A stretch of 64,000 nt of DNA, taken from Saccharomonospora marina XMU15 (GTDB lineage Bacteria; Actinomycetota; Actinomycetes; Mycobacteriales; Pseudonocardiaceae). Of this stretch, positions 1 through 10,666 are shown piece by piece. How positions within the stretch are numbered: position 1 is the first letter of the stretch; every line of letters begins with the position of its first letter. A program made the position numbers and the translations under genes. The stretch lies in assembly GCF_000244955.1 (NCBI RefSeq), contig NZ_CM001439.1:682001-746000 (forward strand). The letters run 5' to 3'. The notes under the pieces are model-generated. The model did no database searches. It had not been told where the DNA came from and saw only the letters and a program-made list of their open reading frames with translations.

Positions 1-257
1 TGCCCGCGATACGGGCGGACACGCGGGAACGAGGGCTGGTGGCGGTACTCTCGGACGTGGCCATACCGGCATTTTTTCACGGTCGCGCGAAGGCGCCGAT
101 GCCGCCCTCGGCAGCGTCTGTACCGGTAGTACCGGGCGCGGTTGCGAGGCGTCATCGGGCTTGCCGTAGACTGCCGGACTTGGAACGCACGGCACGGGCC
201 CCGCAGCTAATGTGGGGTGGGTGGAGTGCGTCCTGAAGAGCGGGTTCGCTCGCTCGA
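1..257. other. Non-coding region upstream of tRNA-Trp
   Basis: I see no convincing gene here. The one short open frame on the + strand (39-236) lacks a ribosome binding site and resembles no family I know. The region probably holds the promoter of the tRNA-Trp/secE unit. The end of an upstream gene could lie just outside the window. Confidence 0.5.
142..172 (+). promoter_or_regulatory. Possible promoter of tRNA-Trp
   Basis: TTGCGA at 142-147 and TAGACT at 167-172 resemble housekeeping -35 and -10 hexamers. The 19-nt spacer is slightly long. Transcription would begin about 80 nt before the mature tRNA. This is pattern matching only. Confidence 0.35.
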
Positions 258-330
<73 letters not shown>

Positions 331-364
331 CGTTGACGTGTCAGGTGGAGCGGAGGAGTAGCTC

Positions 365-1703
<1,339 letters not shown>

Positions 1704-1780
1704 CGGTCGCGTAGTCGACCGGAAGGACCTCGGGCCACGGCAGGAGCTCGAGGGCGAGCGACACTGAACAGGAACGAAGA

Positions 1781-2212
1781 ATGCCACCCAAGAAGAAGAA
1801 GCTCGCAGCGATCATCAAGCTGCAGATCCAGGCGGGCGCCGCGAACCCGGCTCCGCCGGTTGGCCCCGCGTTGGGCCAGCACGGCGTCAACATCATGGAG
1901 TTCTGCAAGGCGTACAACGCGGCGACCGAGTCGCAGCGCGGCAACGTCGTGCCGGTCGAGATCTCCGTGTTCGAGGACCGCTCGTTCGACTTCAAGCTCA
2001 AGACCCCACCGGCGGCGAAGCTGCTGCTGAAGGCCGCGGGCGTGGAGAAGGGCAGCGGCGAGCCGCACAAGAGCAAGATCGGCAAAGTCACCTGGGACCA
2101 GATCCGCGAGATCGCCGAGACGAAGAAGAGCGACCTCAACGCCAACGACTCGGACCAGGCCGCCAAGATCATCGCTGGTACCGCCCGGTCGATGGGTATC
2201 ACCATCGAGTGA
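1781..2212 (+). CDS. rplK: 50S ribosomal protein L11
   Basis: The product is 143 aa, the normal family length. It binds 23S rRNA in the GTPase-associated centre. The N-terminal domain has the conserved [20 protein letters not shown]; the prolines of this segment, where thiopeptide-resistance changes usually fall, are all present. The C-terminal RNA-binding domain ends in the usual ARSMGI motif. Start ATG at 1781 follows AGGAACGAAG. It is co-oriented with rplA 83 bp downstream. Confidence 0.97.
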   Translation: MPPKKKKLAAIIKLQIQAGAANPAPPVGPALGQHGVNIMEFCKAYNAATESQRGNVVPVEISVFEDRSFDFKLKTPPAAKLLLKAAGVEKGSGEPHKSKIGKVTWDQIREIAETKKSDLNANDSDQAAKIIAGTARSMGITIE

Positions 2213-2295
2213 TCTCGCGGCACCCCGCCGCAGGTGGAAGGGCCACGCGCTGACCCGTACCACAACTGATCCACTTCGACTCGTAAGGACAGAGC

Positions 2296-3015
2296 ATGAC
2301 CAAGCGCAGCAAGGCTTACCGCCAGGCCGCAGAGCTGGTCGACCGCGATCGGCTGTACACGCCGCTCGAGGCCGCCAAGCTCGCCAAGGAGACCTCCAAG
2401 ATCAAAATGGACGCCACCGTGGAGGTGGCGATGCGGCTCGGCGTCGACCCCCGCAAGGCCGACCAGATGGTCCGCGGCACCGTGAACCTGCCGCACGGAA
2501 CCGGAAAGACCGTCCGCGTCGTCGTCTTCGCCACCGGTGACAAGGCCGCGGAGGCCGAAGCGGCGGGCGCGGACGCGGTCGGGTCCGACGACTTGATCGA
2601 GCGCATCCAGGGTGGCTGGCTCGACTTCGACGCCGCGATCGCGACGCCGGACCAGATGGCGAAGGTGGGGCGGGTCGCCCGAATCCTCGGTCCCCGAGGC
2701 CTGATGCCGAACCCGAAGACCGGCACGGTGACGCCTGCGGTCGGCAAGGCCGTCGCCGACATCAAGGGCGGGAAGATCAGCTTCCGCGTCGACAAGCAGG
2801 CCAACCTGCACGTCGTGATCGGCAAGACGTCGTTCGAGGTCGAGAAACTCGTGGAGAACTACGCCGCGGTGCTCGACGAGGTGCTGCGGGCCAAGCCCGC
2901 CGCCGCGAAGGGCCGTTACCTGAAGAAGGTGACCTTCTCGACGACGATGGGTCCCGGTATCCAGGTCGACCCGGCACGCACGCGCAACCTCCTCAGCGAG
3001 GAAGCCGCGGCCTGA
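2296..3015 (+). CDS. rplA: 50S ribosomal protein L1
   Basis: The product is 239 aa, a typical full-length L1 that binds 23S rRNA at the L1 stalk. In many bacteria L1 also represses its own operon mRNA. The signature around residues 120-145 ([20 protein letters not shown]) is present. Start ATG 2296 is preceded by AAGGACAG. A strong hairpin ends the unit right after the gene, so rplKA is separated from rplJL here. Confidence 0.97.
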   Translation: MTKRSKAYRQAAELVDRDRLYTPLEAAKLAKETSKIKMDATVEVAMRLGVDPRKADQMVRGTVNLPHGTGKTVRVVVFATGDKAAEAEAAGADAVGSDDLIERIQGGWLDFDAAIATPDQMAKVGRVARILGPRGLMPNPKTGTVTPAVGKAVADIKGGKISFRVDKQANLHVVIGKTSFEVEKLVENYAAVLDEVLRAKPAAAKGRYLKKVTFSTTMGPGIQVDPARTRNLLSEEAAA

Positions 3016-3026
3016 ACCAGGCTGAC

Positions 3027-3067
3027 CAAAGGGGGCGGTCGTCCTGCTCGGACGGCCGCCCCCCTTT
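3027..3067. terminator. Bidirectional intrinsic terminator after rplA
   Basis: A 14-bp stem (3031-3044 with 3050-3063, one mismatch) with a 5-nt loop is followed by CTTT on the + strand. It is flanked by AAA on the other side, giving a T-run for the minus-strand gene that converges on it. It serves rplA and the opposing gene at 3072-3944. Confidence 0.8.
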
Positions 3068-3071
3068 GCTG

Positions 3072-3944
3072 TCAGTTGCCGGTTGTCGCCGTTGTCGGCT
3101 TCGGGCAGGTGGCCGGTCCTGGCTCGTGGCCGGTGATCAGCCACTGGCCGAACTCGACCTGGGTCACGGTGAAGACCCCGAGCGCCGGCCCGCCCTTGAC
3201 GTCGAAATCGCAGGAGTCGATTCGCAGGCTGCCGGCATTGGCGTCATAACGCCGAGGGTGGATCGACTCGGCGTAGTCGTTGACGTTGGTGACCTCTGCG
3301 TGGAGTCCGAGTACCGCTTGCCTGCAGTCCGCGTAGCCGAGGTTGCTCGCGAAGCGCTGCTGGATCTGCCGGTTGTCGTTGTCGAAGCGGCCGCAAGCGT
3401 CGGCGATGAGCGGTGTGTTCGTGCGGGGGTCCGTCTGTGCGATGGCGTCGTAGACACTGCGCACCGCCTCGTGCGGCTCCTTCGACAGCAGTTCGTTGGT
3501 CTTGTAGGTGCCGCCGCCCATCTTGGCGGCCGACTCGCTGCTGTTGTCGTCGTCCCCGCCGATGAAGTAGTTGTAGGCCCAGGTGAGTGCGATGGCGAGC
3601 AGGATGAAGAAGATCAGCCAGCCGAGTAGCTTCTTGCCGAGCCAGCGCAGCCAGCCGGGAACCTTGCTGCCCGTCGGCGGAGGCTGAGGGACGAGATCCT
3701 GTGTCCCGGTGGGGAGGAGTGACTGCTGCCCGTGCTGGGTGAGTTCGGTGCCGATCTGTCGCTGTGCTCGCTGCGCCTCCTGGAACCGTAGGAACTGCTG
3801 GAACTGCTGGAACTGCTCGAACTGGCGCAGTTGTTCCGGGTCGGGGTGCTGCGGCGCGGCGTCCTGGACAGGCCCCACTTCGGCGCCTGCCTGCGGTTCG
3901 GGGTCGTGCCGTCCGTCGGGTCGCTGCTCAGCCACGTGACCCAT
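3072..3944 (-). CDS. Hypothetical single-pass membrane protein
   Basis: I do not recognise the family. The product is 290 aa from ATG at 3944; the open frame extends further upstream but only through a repeat element, so I use this start. The N-terminal third is acidic and Pro-rich, then comes a Gln/Phe-rich low-complexity stretch (about residues 36-60, repeating QF) likely to be coiled or disordered. One strong membrane helix ([19 protein letters not shown]) follows, then an extracytoplasmic domain of about 150 aa with four cysteines. The C-terminal domain looks like the small secreted or NTF2-like domains of actinobacterial envelope proteins, but that is a guess. It converges on rplA and interrupts the usual rplA-rplJ neighbourhood. 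Confidence 0.75.
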   Translation of the reverse strand: MGHVAEQRPDGRHDPEPQAGAEVGPVQDAAPQHPDPEQLRQFEQFQQFQQFLRFQEAQRAQRQIGTELTQHGQQSLLPTGTQDLVPQPPPTGSKVPGWLRWLGKKLLGWLIFFILLAIALTWAYNYFIGGDDDNSSESAAKMGGGTYKTNELLSKEPHEAVRSVYDAIAQTDPRTNTPLIADACGRFDNDNRQIQQRFASNLGYADCRQAVLGLHAEVTNVNDYAESIHPRRYDANAGSLRIDSCDFDVKGGPALGVFTVTQVEFGQWLITGHEPGPATCPKPTTATTGN

Positions 3945-3980
3945 GATGCCTGCTCGCGCACTCCCCGTGGTGCCGCCGAC

Positions 3981-4034
3981 CGCGTTTCGCGGGCAAACTG
4001 TCGTGGGCTCACCGCGGTTTGCCCGCGAAACGCG
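3981..4034. repeat. Dispersed palindromic repeat, inverted pair (locus 1)
   Basis: A perfect 18-bp inverted repeat: CGCGTTTCGCGGGCAAAC at 3981-3998 and its complement at 4017-4034, separated by 18 nt. It lies just upstream of the minus-strand gene starting at 3944 and before the rplJ leader. It belongs to a family with 16 copies in this window. Confidence 0.9.
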
Positions 4035-4082
4035 CTTTGTAGGGGCCTGCGGGGGAGGGGGTTGGTGGTCACGTATGCTGGT

Positions 4083-4245
4083 TCGCGGTTCTACCGAAGA
4101 CCGCTGGTCGTCCTCGCGCAGGCGCGCGAGGAACGAAGGTCCCGCAGACGACGGGCGACCCGCGCAGGAGGACGAGGCTTGCACGCGGCCCACGCCGCGT
4201 TCTCACGACGCCCCGCGCCTGCTGCGCCGGGGCGTTTCGTCGTAT
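4083..4245 (+). ncRNA. Ribosomal protein L10-type leader of rplJ-rplL
   Basis: The 5' region of rplJ has the layout of an autoregulatory L10 leader. It has an ACCGAAGACCGCTGGT segment, a GC-rich helix with purine-rich GGAACGAAGGTCCCGCAGACG, and a terminal stem pairing about 4207-4215 with 4228-4236. A TATGCT element at 4074-4079 could be the -10 of its promoter. In the known system the L10/L12 complex binds this RNA to control rplJL expression. A covariance-model search would settle it. Confidence 0.6.
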
Positions 4246-4296
4246 TTGGGGGGTCCGGACCGCCGGCGGTCGCCAACGCCAAGAGAGGAGGCGACC

Positions 4297-4842
4297 ATGG
4301 CGAAGCCCGACAAGGTGGCGGCCGTCGCCGAGATCGCGGACCGGTTCCGCAACAGCTCGGCAACGGTTGTCACCGAGTACACCGGCCTCTCCGTCTCACA
4401 GCTCAGCGAGCTGCGCCGCGCTCTCGGCAACACCGCCAAGTACCGGGTCGCGAAGAACACCCTCGTCAAGCGTGCCGCCGAGGACGCTGGCATCGAGGGT
4501 CTCGACGAGCTCTTCATCGGTCCCACCGCCATCGCCTTCGTGGAGGGCGAGCCGGTCGAGGCCGCGAAGGCACTCAAGAACTTCGCGAAGGACCACAACG
4601 CCCTCGTCATCAAGGGCGGCTACATGGACGGCAGGCCGCTCACGGTCGCCGAGATCGAGCGACTCGCCGATCTGGAAAGCCGTGAGGTGCTGCTCGCCAA
4701 GGCCGCCGGCGCGATGAAGGCGAAGCTGTCCCAGGCCGCTGCGCTGTTCCAGGCTCCGGCATCCCAGGTCGCGCGCCTGGCTGCCGCCCTGGAGGACAAG
4801 CGCAAGTCCGAGGGCGGCGAAGGCGAAGCTGCCGAGAGCTGA
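4297..4842 (+). CDS. rplJ: 50S ribosomal protein L10
   Basis: The product is 181 aa and anchors L7/L12 dimers to the ribosomal stalk. The N-terminal RNA-binding domain is conserved ([18 protein letters not shown], then AKNTLVKRA). The C-terminal helix that binds L7/L12 runs to the end with Ala/Lys-rich sequence. I place the start at ATG 4297 after AGAGAGGAGG; the open frame extends far upstream but only through the leader and repeat. It is followed by rplL after 53 nt. Confidence 0.96.
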   Translation: MAKPDKVAAVAEIADRFRNSSATVVTEYTGLSVSQLSELRRALGNTAKYRVAKNTLVKRAAEDAGIEGLDELFIGPTAIAFVEGEPVEAAKALKNFAKDHNALVIKGGYMDGRPLTVAEIERLADLESREVLLAKAAGAMKAKLSQAAALFQAPASQVARLAAALEDKRKSEGGEGEAAES

Positions 4843-4895
4843 CATTCAGACACATCAATCCCCGATCCGGGCCCGATCAAGGAAGGAACGCCACC

Positions 4896-5288
4896 ATGGC
4901 GAAGCTGAGCACCGACGAACTGCTTGACGCGTTCAAGGAACTGACCCTGCTCGAACTGTCCGAGTTCGTCAAGAAGTTCGAGGAGACCTTCGACGTCACC
5001 GCCGCCGCTCCCGCGGCCGTCGTCGCCGCCCCCGGTGGCGCCGGCGAGGGCGCGGCACCCGCCGAGGAGGAGAAGGACGAGTTCGACGTCATCCTCGAGG
5101 GCGCGGGCGACAAGAAGATCCAGGTCATCAAGGTCGTTCGTGAGATCGTCTCCGGCCTCGGCCTGAAGGAGGCCAAGGAGATGGTCGAGGGCGCGCCGAA
5201 GCCGCTGCTCGAGAAGGTCGACAAGGAGGCCGCGGACGCCGCCAAGGAGAAGCTCGAAGCGGCAGGCGCGAGCGTCTCCGTCAAGTGA
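4896..5288 (+). CDS. rplL: 50S ribosomal protein L7/L12
   Basis: The product is 130 aa, an acidic stalk protein that recruits translational GTPases. The N-terminal dimerisation domain (to about residue 35) is followed by an Ala/Gly hinge (about 36-55), then the C-terminal factor-binding domain with [11 protein letters not shown] and [14 protein letters not shown]. Start ATG 4896 has AAGGAA upstream. A strong terminator follows. Confidence 0.97.
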   Translation: MAKLSTDELLDAFKELTLLELSEFVKKFEETFDVTAAAPAAVVAAPGGAGEGAAPAEEEKDEFDVILEGAGDKKIQVIKVVREIVSGLGLKEAKEMVEGAPKPLLEKVDKEAADAAKEKLEAAGASVSVK

Positions 5289-5314
5289 GCTGAGCGCCAC
5301 CCGCGCGATCGCGA

Positions 5315-5355
5315 GGGCGGGCACCGGGAACGATCATCCCGGTGCCCGCCCTTTT
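5315..5355 (+). terminator. Intrinsic terminator after rplL
   Basis: A perfect 15-bp stem (5315-5329 with 5337-5351) and a 7-nt loop, followed by TTTT. It closes the rplJL transcript and separates it from the mce operon. Confidence 0.9.
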
Positions 5356-5517
5356 CGTGTGTCACCCACGTGCGTTACCTTGCTCCACGGTCGACGCCGC
5401 CTGATGCGGTGTCCGCCATTTTTGAACTGGCGAGTAACCTGTGCGCCCTCAACTCGTTGCATGTGGTTGACGCAGGGCTTCGGGGCATACCGCCGCGAAT
5501 GAGCTCCGGGAGGTGCG

Positions 5518-6663
5518 ATGGGTGCCGAGGTGGTCATCGAAGGTCTGACCAAATCCTTCGGTAAGCAGGCCATCTGGCGGGATGTCACGTTGACGCTGCC
5601 GCCTGGCGAAGTGTCGGTGATGCTCGGTCCTTCGGGTACGGGCAAATCGGTCTTCCTGAAGTCGATGATCGGGCTGTTGAAGCCTGATCGGGGAAAGTGC
5701 GTCATCAACGGCGTCGACATCGTGAAATGCTCCGAGCACAAGCTCTACGAGATCCGGAAACTGTTCGGCGTGCTGTTCCAGGACGGCGCGCTGTTCGGTT
5801 CCATGAACCTCTACGACAACGTCGCCTTCCCACTTCGTGAGCACACCAAGAAATCCGAGACCGAGATCCGCAAGATCGTTCTCGAGAAGCTCGAAATGAC
5901 CGGCTTGTCCGGAACCGAAAAGAAGCTACCGGGCGAGATCTCCGGCGGTATGCGCAAGCGGGCAGGTCTGGCTCGTGCCTTGGTGCTCGATCCGGAGATC
6001 ATCCTGTGTGACGAGCCGGACTCGGGTCTGGACCCGGTGCGCACCGCCTACATCTCGCAGTTGCTGGTCGACCTGAACTCCCAGATCGACGCCACGATCC
6101 TCATCGTCACCCACAACATCAACGTGGCGCGGACCGTGCCCGACAACATCGGCATGCTCTACCGCAAGGAGCTGGTGATGTTCGGGCCCCGTGAGGTGTT
6201 GCTGACCAGCGACGAGCCCGCCGTCGAGCAGTTCCTCAACGGCAGCAGGCTCGGGCCCATCGGCATGAGCGAGGAGAAGGACTCCGCGCAGATGGCCAGG
6301 GAGCAGGCGCACGTCGACGCCGGTCACCACGACGGCTCCACAGAGGACATGCGTGGCATCGTGCCGCAGTTGCAGCCGACGCCCGGGCTGCCCGAACGCA
6401 AGGCCGTGCGCCGCCGCAAGGACCGTGTCATGCAGATTCTGCACACCCTGCCGCCCGCGGCGCAGGAGGCCATTCTGAAGTCGCTCACCCCGGAGGACAG
6501 GCTGCGCTACGGCGTGCAACCCGGCCACTACGTCGGTGCCCACCGCGGCCAGCTGCCCACAGAGGCGGTCGCGCAGGTGCCTCGCTCCGGCTGGCGAGAC
6601 CCGCAGCCGATGGTGGACGATCCCACCCGGCAGCGGCCCGGGCACCAGCAGGGACACTCATGA
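5518..6663 (+). CDS. mceG: Mce transport ATPase (MceG/Mkl-like ABC ATP-binding protein)
   Basis: The product is 381 aa and is the cytoplasmic ATPase expected to power the Mce lipid importer with the two YrbE permeases encoded next. Walker A is GPSGTGKS (37-44), the ABC signature ISGGM (141-145), and Walker B with DEPDSGLDP follows at about 165-173. Residues beyond about 250 form the C-terminal extension typical of Mkl proteins. Start ATG 5518 follows GGGAGGT. Its stop overlaps yrbE by ATGA, so it is the first gene of the operon. In mycobacteria mkl also lies between rplL and rpoB but is separated from the mce operons. Confidence 0.92.
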   Translation: MGAEVVIEGLTKSFGKQAIWRDVTLTLPPGEVSVMLGPSGTGKSVFLKSMIGLLKPDRGKCVINGVDIVKCSEHKLYEIRKLFGVLFQDGALFGSMNLYDNVAFPLREHTKKSETEIRKIVLEKLEMTGLSGTEKKLPGEISGGMRKRAGLARALVLDPEIILCDEPDSGLDPVRTAYISQLLVDLNSQIDATILIVTHNINVARTVPDNIGMLYRKELVMFGPREVLLTSDEPAVEQFLNGSRLGPIGMSEEKDSAQMAREQAHVDAGHHDGSTEDMRGIVPQLQPTPGLPERKAVRRRKDRVMQILHTLPPAAQEAILKSLTPEDRLRYGVQPGHYVGAHRGQLPTEAVAQVPRSGWRDPQPMVDDPTRQRPGHQQGHS

Positions 6664-7454
6664 CCTCACCGGCCTCGGCGGCCAGGGTCCCCGGCGCTGG
6701 CATGTTGCGAGAGACCGGCAAGCTGTTCGCGCTCGGCCTCGACGTCGCGCGGGGGATCTTCCAGCGGCCGTTCCAGTTGCGGGAGTTCATCCAGCAGTCC
6801 TGGTTCATAGCCAGCGTCACGATCCTGCCGACGGCACTCGTCGCCATCCCGTTCGGCGCGGTCATCTCGTTGCAGTTCGGTTCGCTTGCCAAGCAACTGG
6901 GCGCGCAGTCCTACACCGGCGCAGGCAGCGTGCTGGCCACCGTGCAGCAGGCGAGCCCGCTGGTGACCGCGTTGCTCGTCGCGGGCGCGGGCGGCTCCGC
7001 CATCTGTGCCGACATCGGAGCGCGTACGATCCGCGAGGAGATCGACGCCATGGAGGTGCTCGGCGTCTCCGCGGTGCAACGGCTCGTGGTGCCAAGGGTG
7101 CTCGCGGCGATGCTCGTCGCCATGCTGCTCAACGGCATGGTCAGCGTGATCGGTGTGCTTGGTGGCTACTTCTTCAACGTGGTGTTGCAGGACGGCACAC
7201 CCGGCGCCTACCTTGCGAGCTTCTCAGCGCTGGCCCAGCTGCCCGACCTGTGGGTGGGTGAGATCAAGGCCCTCGTCTTCGGCTTCATCGCCGCGGTGGT
7301 CGCCGCCTACCGCGGGCTGAACCCTCCGCCGGGGCCCAAGGGGGTCGGCGACGCGGTGAACCAGTCGGTCGTCATCACGTTCCTGCTGCTCTTCGTGGTC
7401 AACTTCGTGATCACGCTGATCTACCTCCAGATCGTTCCTGCGAAGTTGGACTAG
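6660..7454 (+). CDS. yrbEA: Mce permease YrbEA (MlaE family)
   Basis: The product is 264 aa, an integral membrane permease of the MlaE/YrbE family with about five or six hydrophobic segments. The conserved MlaE signature region around EEIDAMEVLGVSAVQRLVVPR is visible. It is coupled to mceG by an ATGA overlap and precedes the second permease by 4 nt. The two YrbE proteins should form a heterodimer that binds the ATPase. Confidence 0.9.
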   Translation: MTSPASAARVPGAGMLRETGKLFALGLDVARGIFQRPFQLREFIQQSWFIASVTILPTALVAIPFGAVISLQFGSLAKQLGAQSYTGAGSVLATVQQASPLVTALLVAGAGGSAICADIGARTIREEIDAMEVLGVSAVQRLVVPRVLAAMLVAMLLNGMVSVIGVLGGYFFNVVLQDGTPGAYLASFSALAQLPDLWVGEIKALVFGFIAAVVAAYRGLNPPPGPKGVGDAVNQSVVITFLLLFVVNFVITLIYLQIVPAKLD

Positions 7455-7458
7455 CACG

Positions 7459-8298
7459 ATGCCCTCCCTTTCACAGCACGCGAAGAAGATCGCCAACCGG
7501 CCGCTTGAGGTCCTCGACGACCTCGGCGACCAGATGTCGTTCTACCTGCGCGCCATCGCGTGGGCCCCCAGGACGATCAGGCGCTACACCAAGGAAGTGC
7601 TCCGCCTGCTCGCCGAGGTGAGCTTCGGCTCCGGCTCACTGGCCGTCATCGGCGGCACGGTCGGCGTAATGATCGGGCTGACCCTGTTCACCGGTGTGCT
7701 GGTGGGTCTACAGGGCTTCTCGGCGCTGAACTCGATCGGAACGTCGGCGTTCACCGGCTTTCTGACGTCGTTCTTCAACACGCGCGAGATCGCGCCGCTG
7801 GTCGCCGGGCTGGCGCTTTCGGCCACGGTGGGCGCGGGCTTCACCGCGCAGCTCGGCGCGATGCGGATCTCCGAGGAGATCGACGCGCTCGAGGTCATGG
7901 GTGTGCCGAGCCTGCCCTACCTCGTCACCACCCGCATCATCGCAGGCTTCGTCGCGGTGATCCCGCTGTACATCGTCGGCCTGCTCAGCTCCTACCTCGC
8001 CTCCCGCACGGTGGTCGTCTACCTGTACGACCAGTCGGCGGGCACCTACGACCACTACTTCGACATGTTCTTGCCGCCTGAGGACGTCTTCTACTCCTTC
8101 GTCAAGGTCCTGATCTTCAGTGTGTTGATCATCTTGACGCACTGCTACTACGGTTACCGCGCCAGCGGTGGACCCGCCGGGGTCGGCGTCGCCGTCGGCC
8201 GTGCCGTGCGGCTTTCCATCGTCACCGTCGCGATCGTCAACTTCTTCATCGGCTTCGCCATCTGGGGAACCGACACCACCGTGAGGATCGCCGGATGA
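7459..8298 (+). CDS. yrbEB: Mce permease YrbEB (MlaE family)
   Basis: The product is 279 aa, the second MlaE-type permease. It has the family segment EEIDALEVMGVPSLPYLVTTR and several membrane helices, including a Gly-rich one near residue 60 and a C-terminal one (LSIVTVAIVNFFIGFAIWG). The stop overlaps the start of the first mce gene by ATGA. Together with YrbEA it would form the membrane channel of the importer. Confidence 0.9.
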   Translation: MPSLSQHAKKIANRPLEVLDDLGDQMSFYLRAIAWAPRTIRRYTKEVLRLLAEVSFGSGSLAVIGGTVGVMIGLTLFTGVLVGLQGFSALNSIGTSAFTGFLTSFFNTREIAPLVAGLALSATVGAGFTAQLGAMRISEEIDALEVMGVPSLPYLVTTRIIAGFVAVIPLYIVGLLSSYLASRTVVVYLYDQSAGTYDHYFDMFLPPEDVFYSFVKVLIFSVLIILTHCYYGYRASGGPAGVGVAVGRAVRLSIVTVAIVNFFIGFAIWGTDTTVRIAG

Positions 8299-9638
8299 GC
8301 GCCGCACTGGTCACCCTTCGGCGCAGGCTGCTCGGCCTGCTGCTGGTCGCCGTGCTCGTCGGCGGGGTCGCGCTCAGCATCGCCCTGTACAACAAGAGCT
8401 TCTCCAAGTTCGTCACGGTCAAGCTCGAGGCCGATTCGATCGGCAACCAGTTGGCGGTCAACTCCGATGTCAAGGTTCGCGGGCTGATCGTCGGCAGCGT
8501 CGCCGACATCACGCCAACCCGGACGGGCGCGGTGCTCACCCTGCGACTCGACCCGCAACAGGCCCACCTGGTACCCACCAACGTCACCGCCCGGTTTCTG
8601 CCCAAGACGCTGTTCGGCGAGCGTTTCGTTGCGCTGCAGCTACCGGAGGAACCCGCTGCGCAGGCTCTTCGTGACGGTGACGTGATCCCGCAGGACCGCA
8701 CCAGCAGTGCCGTCGAACTCGAGCAGGCGCTGGAAAGCCTGATGCCGGTGCTGCAATCCGTGCAACCGCAGAAGCTGTCGAGCACGCTGACCGCAATTTC
8801 CACGGCGTTGCAGGGCAGGGGCAAACCGCTGGGCGAGACGCTGGCGCAACTGGGCGACTACCTCGGCGAGCTGAACCCGCACTTACCCCGGTTGCAGGAG
8901 AACCTGCGCCAGCTCGCGCGGTTCTCCGACAATCTCTCCGATGCCGCGCCGGATCTGGTGCAGGTGCTGGAGAACTTCTCGGTCACCAGCCGCACCGTCG
9001 TCGAACAGCAGCACAAGCTGAGCGACCTATACGCCACCCTCGGCACCGCGTCGGCGGATCTGGAGAGTTTCCTCTCCGCCAACGCGGACAACCTGATCAG
9101 CCTGGGAGAGACGGCGCGGCCGACGGCCGAGTTGCTCGCAAAGTACGCACCCGAGTACCCGTGCTTCCTCGGGCAGATGAGCGATCTGGTGCCCAGGATC
9201 GACAAGGCGTTCGGCAAGGGCACCGACAAGCCCGGTCTGCACGCCACGATCGAGATCACCACCAACCGAGGCCCCTACAAGCCGGGTCAGGACGAACCCG
9301 AGTACAACGACAAGCGGGGCCCACGCTGCTACAACATGAAGGAATATCCGCAGCCGTTCCCACAGCATCCGCCGGACGGGCCGCTGCAGGACGGCAGCAC
9401 CACCCCGCCCGCTGCCCGTACCCAGAGCGAGGGGCTCAACCCGGCCAACAACAACGCCAACGCGGGCGGATACGGCGGCACAACCGCCAGCTCCAACCCC
9501 GCCAACAGTGCGGCTGAGCACGCGCTGCTGTCTCACCTCATCGGGCCCGCCGTCGGGCTGAGTCCGTCCGATGTGCCCGGTTGGGGCGCGCTGCTGGTGG
9601 GTCCGTTGTACCGGGGAGCGGAGGTGACCGTGCGATGA
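8295..9638 (+). CDS. Mce family protein, MceA position
   Basis: The product is 447 aa. An N-terminal membrane anchor (about residues 13-35) precedes the MCE domain (about 42-120, with VKVRGLIVGSVADI). A long helical region follows, and the C-terminus is Asn/Pro/Gly-rich and probably disordered. Six such subunits are thought to form a hexameric shuttle for lipids between membrane layers. It is the first of six mce genes, each joined to the next by overlapping codons. Confidence 0.9.
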   Translation: MSAALVTLRRRLLGLLLVAVLVGGVALSIALYNKSFSKFVTVKLEADSIGNQLAVNSDVKVRGLIVGSVADITPTRTGAVLTLRLDPQQAHLVPTNVTARFLPKTLFGERFVALQLPEEPAAQALRDGDVIPQDRTSSAVELEQALESLMPVLQSVQPQKLSSTLTAISTALQGRGKPLGETLAQLGDYLGELNPHLPRLQENLRQLARFSDNLSDAAPDLVQVLENFSVTSRTVVEQQHKLSDLYATLGTASADLESFLSANADNLISLGETARPTAELLAKYAPEYPCFLGQMSDLVPRIDKAFGKGTDKPGLHATIEITTNRGPYKPGQDEPEYNDKRGPRCYNMKEYPQPFPQHPPDGPLQDGSTTPPAARTQSEGLNPANNNANAGGYGGTTASSNPANSAAEHALLSHLIGPAVGLSPSDVPGWGALLVGPLYRGAEVTVR

Positions 9639-10666
9639 GAGGAATCGCCGCACCGTTGACGAAGCTGAGCATCTTCGTCGTGGTCACCGTCCTGCTCACC
9701 GCGGTGCTGGGGTTGAGCATCGCCAACCTCAACCTGTCGGACACCAAGACCTACACCGCGCGTTTCACCGACGCGACGATGCTGATCGAGGGTGACGACG
9801 TGCGCATCGCCGGTGTCCGGGTCGGCCAGGTAGCCGACGTCCGCATCGTCGACCGCAGGCAGGCCGAGGTGGAGTTCGAGGTGGAGCAGGGCCGCAGGCT
9901 CCCTGCGGGAGTCACCGCCACGATCAGGTTCCGCAATCTCGTCGGCCAGCGCTACATCGCGCTGGAGCGGGGCACCGGCGAGCCTGGCGGCTACCTCCAG
10001 CCCGGGGACAACATCCCCATCGAGCGCACCCGCCCGGCGCTGGACCTGACCGAGTTGTTCAACGGGTTCAAACCGCTGTTCCGGGCACTGTCACCCGAGG
10101 ACGTGAACAAGCTGTCCTACGAGATCATCCAGGTGTTGCAGGGTGAGGGTGGCACGGTCGAGAGCCTGCTGGCTCACACGGCGTCGCTCACCACGACGAT
10201 CGCCGAGAAGGACAAGGTCATCGGTGAGGTCATCGACAACCTGAACTCCGTGTTGCAGACCCTCAACGAGCACACGCCGCAACTGTCGGACCTGCTGGCC
10301 CGGCTGCAGCAGTTCGTGTCCGGGCTGGCGAGCGACCGGGAACCCATCGGCGATGCCATCGAATCGCTCGGCGAGCTGAGTGACACCACCGCCGGACTGT
10401 TGCGGGAAGCCAGGCAACCGCTGAAGCAGGACATCGAGGCACTGGGCACGTTGGTGGGCAACCTCAACGACTCCGAACCGCTCGTCGAACACTTCATCCA
10501 GTTCCTGCCGGAGAAGGTCACCAGGATGAGCGCGACCGCCGACTACGGCTCCTGGTTCAACTTCTACCTCTGCGAGGCGAACGGCAACGTGGGAGTGCCC
10601 GGCATCCTGAACGAGCCGGTCGGCCTCCCGATCATGCCTGCGAGCAGGGAGCGGTGCCTGTCATGA
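9635..10666 (+). CDS. Mce family protein, MceB position
   Basis: The product is 343 aa using ATG 9635, which overlaps the previous stop as ATGA; an earlier in-frame start would lie inside the preceding gene. A membrane anchor lies near residues 8-30 and the MCE domain begins with TYTARFTDATMLIEGDDVRI. A helical region follows and the C-terminus holds two cysteine residues. It probably occupies the second position of the Mce hexamer. Confidence 0.9.
   Translation: MRGIAAPLTKLSIFVVVTVLLTAVLGLSIANLNLSDTKTYTARFTDATMLIEGDDVRIAGVRVGQVADVRIVDRRQAEVEFEVEQGRRLPAGVTATIRFRNLVGQRYIALERGTGEPGGYLQPGDNIPIERTRPALDLTELFNGFKPLFRALSPEDVNKLSYEIIQVLQGEGGTVESLLAHTASLTTTIAEKDKVIGEVIDNLNSVLQTLNEHTPQLSDLLARLQQFVSGLASDREPIGDAIESLGELSDTTAGLLREARQPLKQDIEALGTLVGNLNDSEPLVEHFIQFLPEKVTRMSATADYGSWFNFYLCEANGNVGVPGILNEPVGLPIMPASRERCLS

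Noticed and set aside
39-236. 65-codon frame before tRNA-Trp
   Set aside because: No ribosome binding site and no family resemblance.
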